The notes under the pieces are model-generated. The model saw only the letters and a program-made list of their open reading frames with translations, was not told the DNA's origin and did not search any database. A DNA stretch of 64,000 nucleotides, taken from positions 12,655,770-12,719,769 of the forward strand of contig CM119268.1 of assembly GCA_051294375.1 (NCBI GenBank), given 5' to 3'. Of this stretch, positions 59,205 through 64,000 are shown one piece after another. Numbering within the stretch: the first letter of the stretch is position 1; every line of letters begins with the position of its first letter. Origin of the DNA: Paraspadella gotoi. Taxonomy: Eukaryota > Chaetognatha. Both the position numbers and the translations under genes were made by a program.

Positions 59205-60398
59205 AATATAATTTTAACATTATATTATATATTATTATATATATATAATTTTTAACCTTTTGTACTTTAATCCTTAATTATAATCTTTAATCTTTAATTC
59301 TCATATTTTAATAATAAACTTTAATCTTTAAACTAACCTTAGTTAAAACACTACCTAACTCAATTTAAGCTGAAATGGGGAACTTTCGGAAAAGATGATC
59401 AAGAAAGCGAGACGGTGGAGATCGAAACGAGAATTTTTCTGGGCGAAAAAAAAATATTAAAAAAATAATGGAATTCGTTTTTCTAGAACGAAGGGAAAAT
59501 TAGGAAGGGAAACGGGAAGACGAAATGTCTGAGCCTCTGATACGAAAACGATTGACGGGAAAGATTTCCAGATTCTTAGAAGCTGGAGTTGGGGGGGGGG
59601 GAAAGGAGGCGGAGAGGGGGTGTGGCTGGTTCAGTTGTTGGCATCCAAGCTGTTAGTGAATTTTCTTGAGCGAATCAGTTATCGTCATTATTTTCGCTTT
59701 TTCTACAATTTCTAACTATTTCCTTTCCTTTTCTTTATGGAAAGTAAAAACCTGGGATCCAGTAAAAAGTCCTATTCACATTAGTTTCTGTTACTCCACG
59801 ACAAATCACTTTTATCGCAAAAACAAAGTTAAATCGTGCTTCGATCGATTTTTTCGTTCCATTCGAAAAAAAAATGCGGGTAGAAAAAAAAATCGTGAAA
59901 ATTAAAAGTGAATGTTAGCAAATGAACTAAAACGTGGCCATTAATAAGGGAGCGCGCGAAATCCGTAATGAACGGGGGAACGGACCGCGTCACGTCAATG
60001 GCTCCCATAATTGGCCCCACGTCAACGCCTCCAAATGACGCGGGAGAATCCATCGAGTATTGATTGACGTTAAAAAAAATAAATTCAATCAATACTAAAA
60101 CGAGGAGTTGATGTTTTGACTCAGAACGGGCCGAGGATAAATTTCTTCTTTTTTTTTTCCTATGTATATAACTTCGACAAAAAATTATTCGACGGCAGGA
60201 AAAAAAAAATAAAGAATTGATAAGAAACTGTGAGCCTTCGCTCCATCGAAGACATGGGGCGGAAAGAGAGCGATAGAGAAGGAAATAGCTGAGGGGGGCG
60301 GAAGAGTTTCGACTTTTAAAATGAAATGTCAAAGCCGTTCCTGTTTTTCCAACCGAACTCCTATTTTGCTTTATTTCTCTCGCTTTTATCGTCGGCAC

Positions 60399-60436
<38 letters not shown>

Positions 60437-62055
60437 GCTTCCAGATGTTTTACCTTTGATGTTTTTTAAAAATTTCTTTCGTGGGTTTAATTATTCGCTT
60501 CGCTTCCTCCGCCTCCCCCCCCCCGCCTTTTTGTGCTTCTCGTCAACATGTGTTCGTCTGTTAATTTATGAGATTCACAAATTGGAGCGAAGAAACAAAG
60601 ATGTGCCCACGAGAGACAAAAAAAAAAAAGTTTGGGGACGTTTAAGACCACCGAGGACGATTGGTGCCGGGGAAAGAGAGATAACGGGCGGAGATAACGG
60701 AAAGCGAAAGAGAATGAAATCTCGTTTGTAGGACTTTCTGTTTCAAGTTTGGCAAATGTTGACGTTGCCCGTTACATTCTAATATCATGTTGCGAGGAGT
60801 AGGTCGACTTGGCTATTTGTATTTGTATTTGAATTAAGGAAGGAACTTTTGAAGCAACCAAGAATGAGATTGAGTTCATCAATCTCATTTGCATATTGTC
60901 GTGTTGACATTGATTTGTCCTAAATTCTGTTCCTGTGTCATTTCATGGTCTCATTTCACTTTTGTCACAAGTGTAGCAATTGCTGATAATTATTATTAAT
61001 TGTTGTTCAACAAGTAAGTTAATTGGCATATTAATTAGGAATACTACTAGAGCTAAGTATACTGTTATTTTAGGACCATTTAGCTCCCTTACAGACAAAA
61101 AACCAGGACTTTGCACAAAATTTCTTTCTTTCGCGATTATTCGTCTCAATTTCTTCATCCGATTCTCGTCTCTCTGTAACTCTTCTCGACAAAAAAAAAT
61201 TAAGGTGACGCCCTCAATTTAAGTGAGGGCGACCTCAACCAGCTGGCCCGGAATAGCGAACTTGGAAGAGCTTGGGTTTCATAAGATCGATTATACGAAG
61301 TGAGAGGATTCCCATGATGATTTTCAAAAAAAAAAAAAACAATCGGAATAACGATTACTAATCGATTTAATTGTAATGGTAATCTCGTGCCGTCAACCGT
61401 TATAACTCCATTTCCTATTGTTTTATTTCAATTTTTAATCATTTTCCTCCCATCAACTTATTTTCTTTTATTTAATTTTCACTGTCATGATAAAAAAAAA
61501 CACAGTTTATAATTATTTTCATTTCTCGGAAATTTCTAGCACGATTTCAGTTGAAAAAAAATCAATTTAATAAAACTCCTCGGAATAAAAAATAAAAGGA
61601 GAACAACTCCCTTTTTCTCTCCCTCTCTCCATGAGACAATATCTCGCTCTCTCTCCCGCTATCTTTGTCTCTCACTCACTCTCTCTCGCTCTCTCTTTGT
61701 CTCTCTCTCTCTATCTCGCCGCGACGCGAGGAGATAAAGATTAAAAATGAAAAGTGATCCTTTGAAAGCGAAGGAAAAAACTCAATCAGGCCGACGGATT
61801 CCCATCAACATTGGCGCGACGACGACGACGACGGCGACGACGACGGCGACGACGACATCCTCGACAACAACTTCCGCTTCGCCCGCCAGATGACGCATTA
61901 AACACGCGAGACAGAGAGCGCGCGCATTAGAGACAGTGACGAAGAAATCCGTTCCACTCCCCCCCCCCTCCCGTCCCCTCATTTTCACGCTCCCCTTCGC
62001 GCCTTTCACCGCGCGTCCATGCGCACACGTGAGAAACGCGAAACGATAAACGAGT
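59205..62055. other. Intergenic, no secure gene
   Basis: AT-rich and low-complexity DNA, with (CT)n at 60400-60433 and (GAC)n/(GGCGAC)n triplets at 61815-61860. Minus-strand ORF 59829-60398 has no codon bias or domains. Confidence 0.55.
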
Positions 62056-62059
62056 CCTC

Positions 62060-62067
62060 GGTATAAA
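62060..62067 (+). promoter_or_regulatory. TATA box of the 62.1-kb gene
   Basis: GGTATAAAATC begins about 70 bases upstream of the ATG at 62130. A start site would fall near 62090. Confidence 0.5.
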
Positions 62068-62129
62068 ATCAACAAAAGAACACAGTCTCTGTTCATCTGC
62101 CTATAAAAAAAATTTTAAAAAACACACAA

Positions 62130-63013
62130 ATGAACAACGCGATCGAAAATCGCCGTCAAAACAAAAGAGAAAGATTCCTGGGGCGGCCGCGAAAGGGTCA
62201 GACTAAAGCGGCGGCGGCTGCGGCGGACAATGAGCGAGTCGAAATGTCGTCTACGACTAACGACAACAGATTCGATTACGACGACGAAATTTGGTTTCAA
62301 ATCGAAAAGCGGGAGATGAGGTCTATGAGGGAATACGAAAAGCTCAAGCTCAAGGTGAGGCTAAGGAGAACGAGGGGTGAGGCTGAAGGAGAACGAGGGG
62401 TGAGGCTGAAGGAGAACGAGGGGTGAGGCTGAAGGAGAACTAAGGGTTAGTGAGGCCAAAGTATGACGAGTTTTGTAGAAGATTTTGATCTCAGGAGAGA
62501 AAAAAAAGCTGCTGGTTGAAGGATGAGGGAAGTTAAGATCGGGCAACTTACCCAGAGTTAAGAATTTGAGTTCTTTTAAAAGGCTGTGTAAAAAATAAGG
62601 TGAGGTCATGAAAATAAGGTAAGGTAACAAAAAAGGGTGAGGTAAAGGAATGTAAAACTGTGAAGCCGAGGAAAAAAAGAGAAATATTGAATGGGAACCA
62701 AAAAAAAGTTGCCTCGGGGAAAGTGGATAATAGAAACAAGAATGTACGGATTCTACGTACATGGTGAGGGGAAAAAGAGGAGAGATAATCTGTAATCTGA
62801 AAAAGAGAGTTGAGGATCGTTGACTGTTTTCCGATTTAAGGTAAAGAGAGAGGGGGGGTTGGAGGGAACGAAAAAAAGAACAATATCGGTCCATCCAATG
62901 TGTTGCGCCTCAGTGTCTTTCTTAGCTCGTATATTTATAACACGCACTGCATCGGAATTCTATCTTTTATTCTTTATTAGGATTTCCTGAAGGCGGCGCT
63001 CGCAGACACTTAG
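62130..63013 (+). CDS. Small charged protein of unknown function (85 aa; join 62130-62354, 62981-63013)
   Basis: ATG at 62130 in an A-rich context opens 75 codons ending at AAG/GTGAGG. A phase-matched exon after TTCTTTATTAG adds ten residues (DFLKAALADT) and TAG. The protein has a basic start (NRRQNKRERFLGRPRK), Ala6 encoded by GCG/GCT codons, an acidic stretch (DNRFDYDDEIWF) and a long charged helix to the end. No TM or signal. The second exon closes the helix naturally. If unspliced the ORF stops at 62426 after reading the intron minisatellite. Family not recognised; 85 residues may be the complete product. Confidence 0.62.
62355..62440. repeat. 23-bp tandem repeat starting at the splice donor
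   Basis: GTGAGGCTGAAGGAGAACGA-type units, about four, the first of which contains the real donor. Confidence 0.9.
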
Positions 63014-64000
63014 ATTTGAGATTTTTTTCCTGTCTTAACAAATGAGCAACCAATTATAGGAGAGTGACGAGCATTTTTAACGTAAGTAGGACAGACGGAC
63101 AGACCTGCCGCCCGACCGACTGAACGACAGACCGACCAAAAAATAACTTTCAGAGTTCTTCCGCGAGTACTCGCGGCGCCACTAAAAAATAGGATAAGGA
63201 TGAAAAAAAAAAGAGAGGTGTCAGGGTGTTCGAGGAGAGGCGACTTTTCGAGAACCTTGACAGGAAGTCATCCAGAGTCAAGAGTTGAGGACAACCAGGT
63301 CGCTTCGTCCCCCCCCCAGGCAGGTTCAAGATATGGGGCAGACTCGATTTTCGAAGTCGAGGAGGGGGGGGAAATGAGGAGAGAGAAAAAAAATAAAGAA
63401 GAGAAAAAAAGGGAAAAAAAAAAATTCGTTTCTCTTCTCCGTCGGAACCGGAATGGAAGACTCTGTGAGGGGGGGGCGCGAGGGTGTGTTGAGGGGGGGT
63501 AACCGGATGGCAGTGGGAGGGAGAAGGTGTGGGGGCGGAATCTGGGGAGGAGAAGCGGGAGACCACAACGACAAAGAAACTCCAATTACGTTTGTGTAAT
63601 GAAGTGAGAGAGAGAGAGAGAAAGAGCGGGAGAGAGAGAGAGAGAGAGAAAACCATTTTTGTTTATTGGCTTTTGTTTTTTTGAAAAGGGGTCTTCTAAT
63701 ATTAGAAAGACGAAATTGAAAATAGGAGGGAAAAGCTGGTGAGAGAGAGACAAAAAGAGAGTGAGAAAAAAAGAAAAAGAAAGAAAGGAAGAAAGAGGAA
63801 ATAAAAGAATGAAGGAAAAAAAGAATGAGGAAATAAAAGAATGAGGAAATGAAATATACCGAAATACTAGTATATCTGATCTATTTTTTCCCAATATTAA
63901 ATTAAATTTAAAAAGCCCTACAAGATAGATTTATATTTTTTTAAAATTGAATGACGGTCTCTCGAAAAGATTTCGATTCAAACTGACAAGAAGAGCAGCT
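63014..64000. other. Intergenic, purine-rich low complexity
   Basis: Holds a (GACA)n/(GGAC) patch near 63090-63140 and (GA)n at 63608-63650. The ORFs at 63150-63894 are repeat-derived and antisense to G-rich runs. Nothing recognisable as a gene. Confidence 0.55.

Overview
The window looks like nuclear DNA of an invertebrate animal, most likely an arthropod, although the species cannot be read from it. Supporting signs are GT-AG introns throughout, GC-rich exons inside AT-rich introns, an arthropod-style Ty3/gypsy retrotransposon, a nose-resistant-to-fluoxetine (NRF-6)-like acyltransferase gene of the kind common in arthropods and nematodes, two tetraspanin genes, tRNA-derived SINEs and very dense (CT)n/(GA)n microsatellites. 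There are no bacterial operons and no CRISPR array.

Layout. 0.1-8 kb: pieces of a minus-strand host gene (exons near 0.1-0.7 kb; a candidate first exon at 7.6-7.7 kb that may belong to it). The space between them holds a TA-flanked inverted-repeat element (787-1506) and a nearly intact Ty3/gypsy element on the minus strand (1521-7389; LTRs, gag, pol, frameshift signal, PBS, PPT). 8.2-10.8 kb: two small plus-strand genes of unknown function (a 109-residue two-TM protein; a basic 210-residue protein). 11.3-15.9 kb: a seven-exon tetraspanin (plus). 16-25 kb: AT-rich intergenic DNA with repeat modules and a possible exon at 21.4 kb. 25.0-26.9 kb: a four-exon tetraspanin (minus). 27-33 kb: microsatellite-rich intergenic DNA with several possible exons, including a candidate two-exon secreted peptide at 32.2-33.0 kb. 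33.3-38.7 kb: the eleven-exon NRF-6-like gene (plus). 39-62 kb: mostly low-complexity and repeat DNA with scattered exon candidates, three SINE copies, a composite GA-rich minisatellite and a short inverted pair with a hammerhead-ribozyme-like core. 62.1-63.0 kb: a small two-exon gene with a TATA box.

The confident host genes are membrane proteins: two tetraspanins (four-TM organisers of membrane microdomains), one multi-pass acyltransferase with an extracellular NRF domain, and one small two-TM protein. No shared pathway can be claimed from proximity in a eukaryote. All exon coordinates were built by hand from reading frame and splice consensus. Where two strands read equally well I say so.
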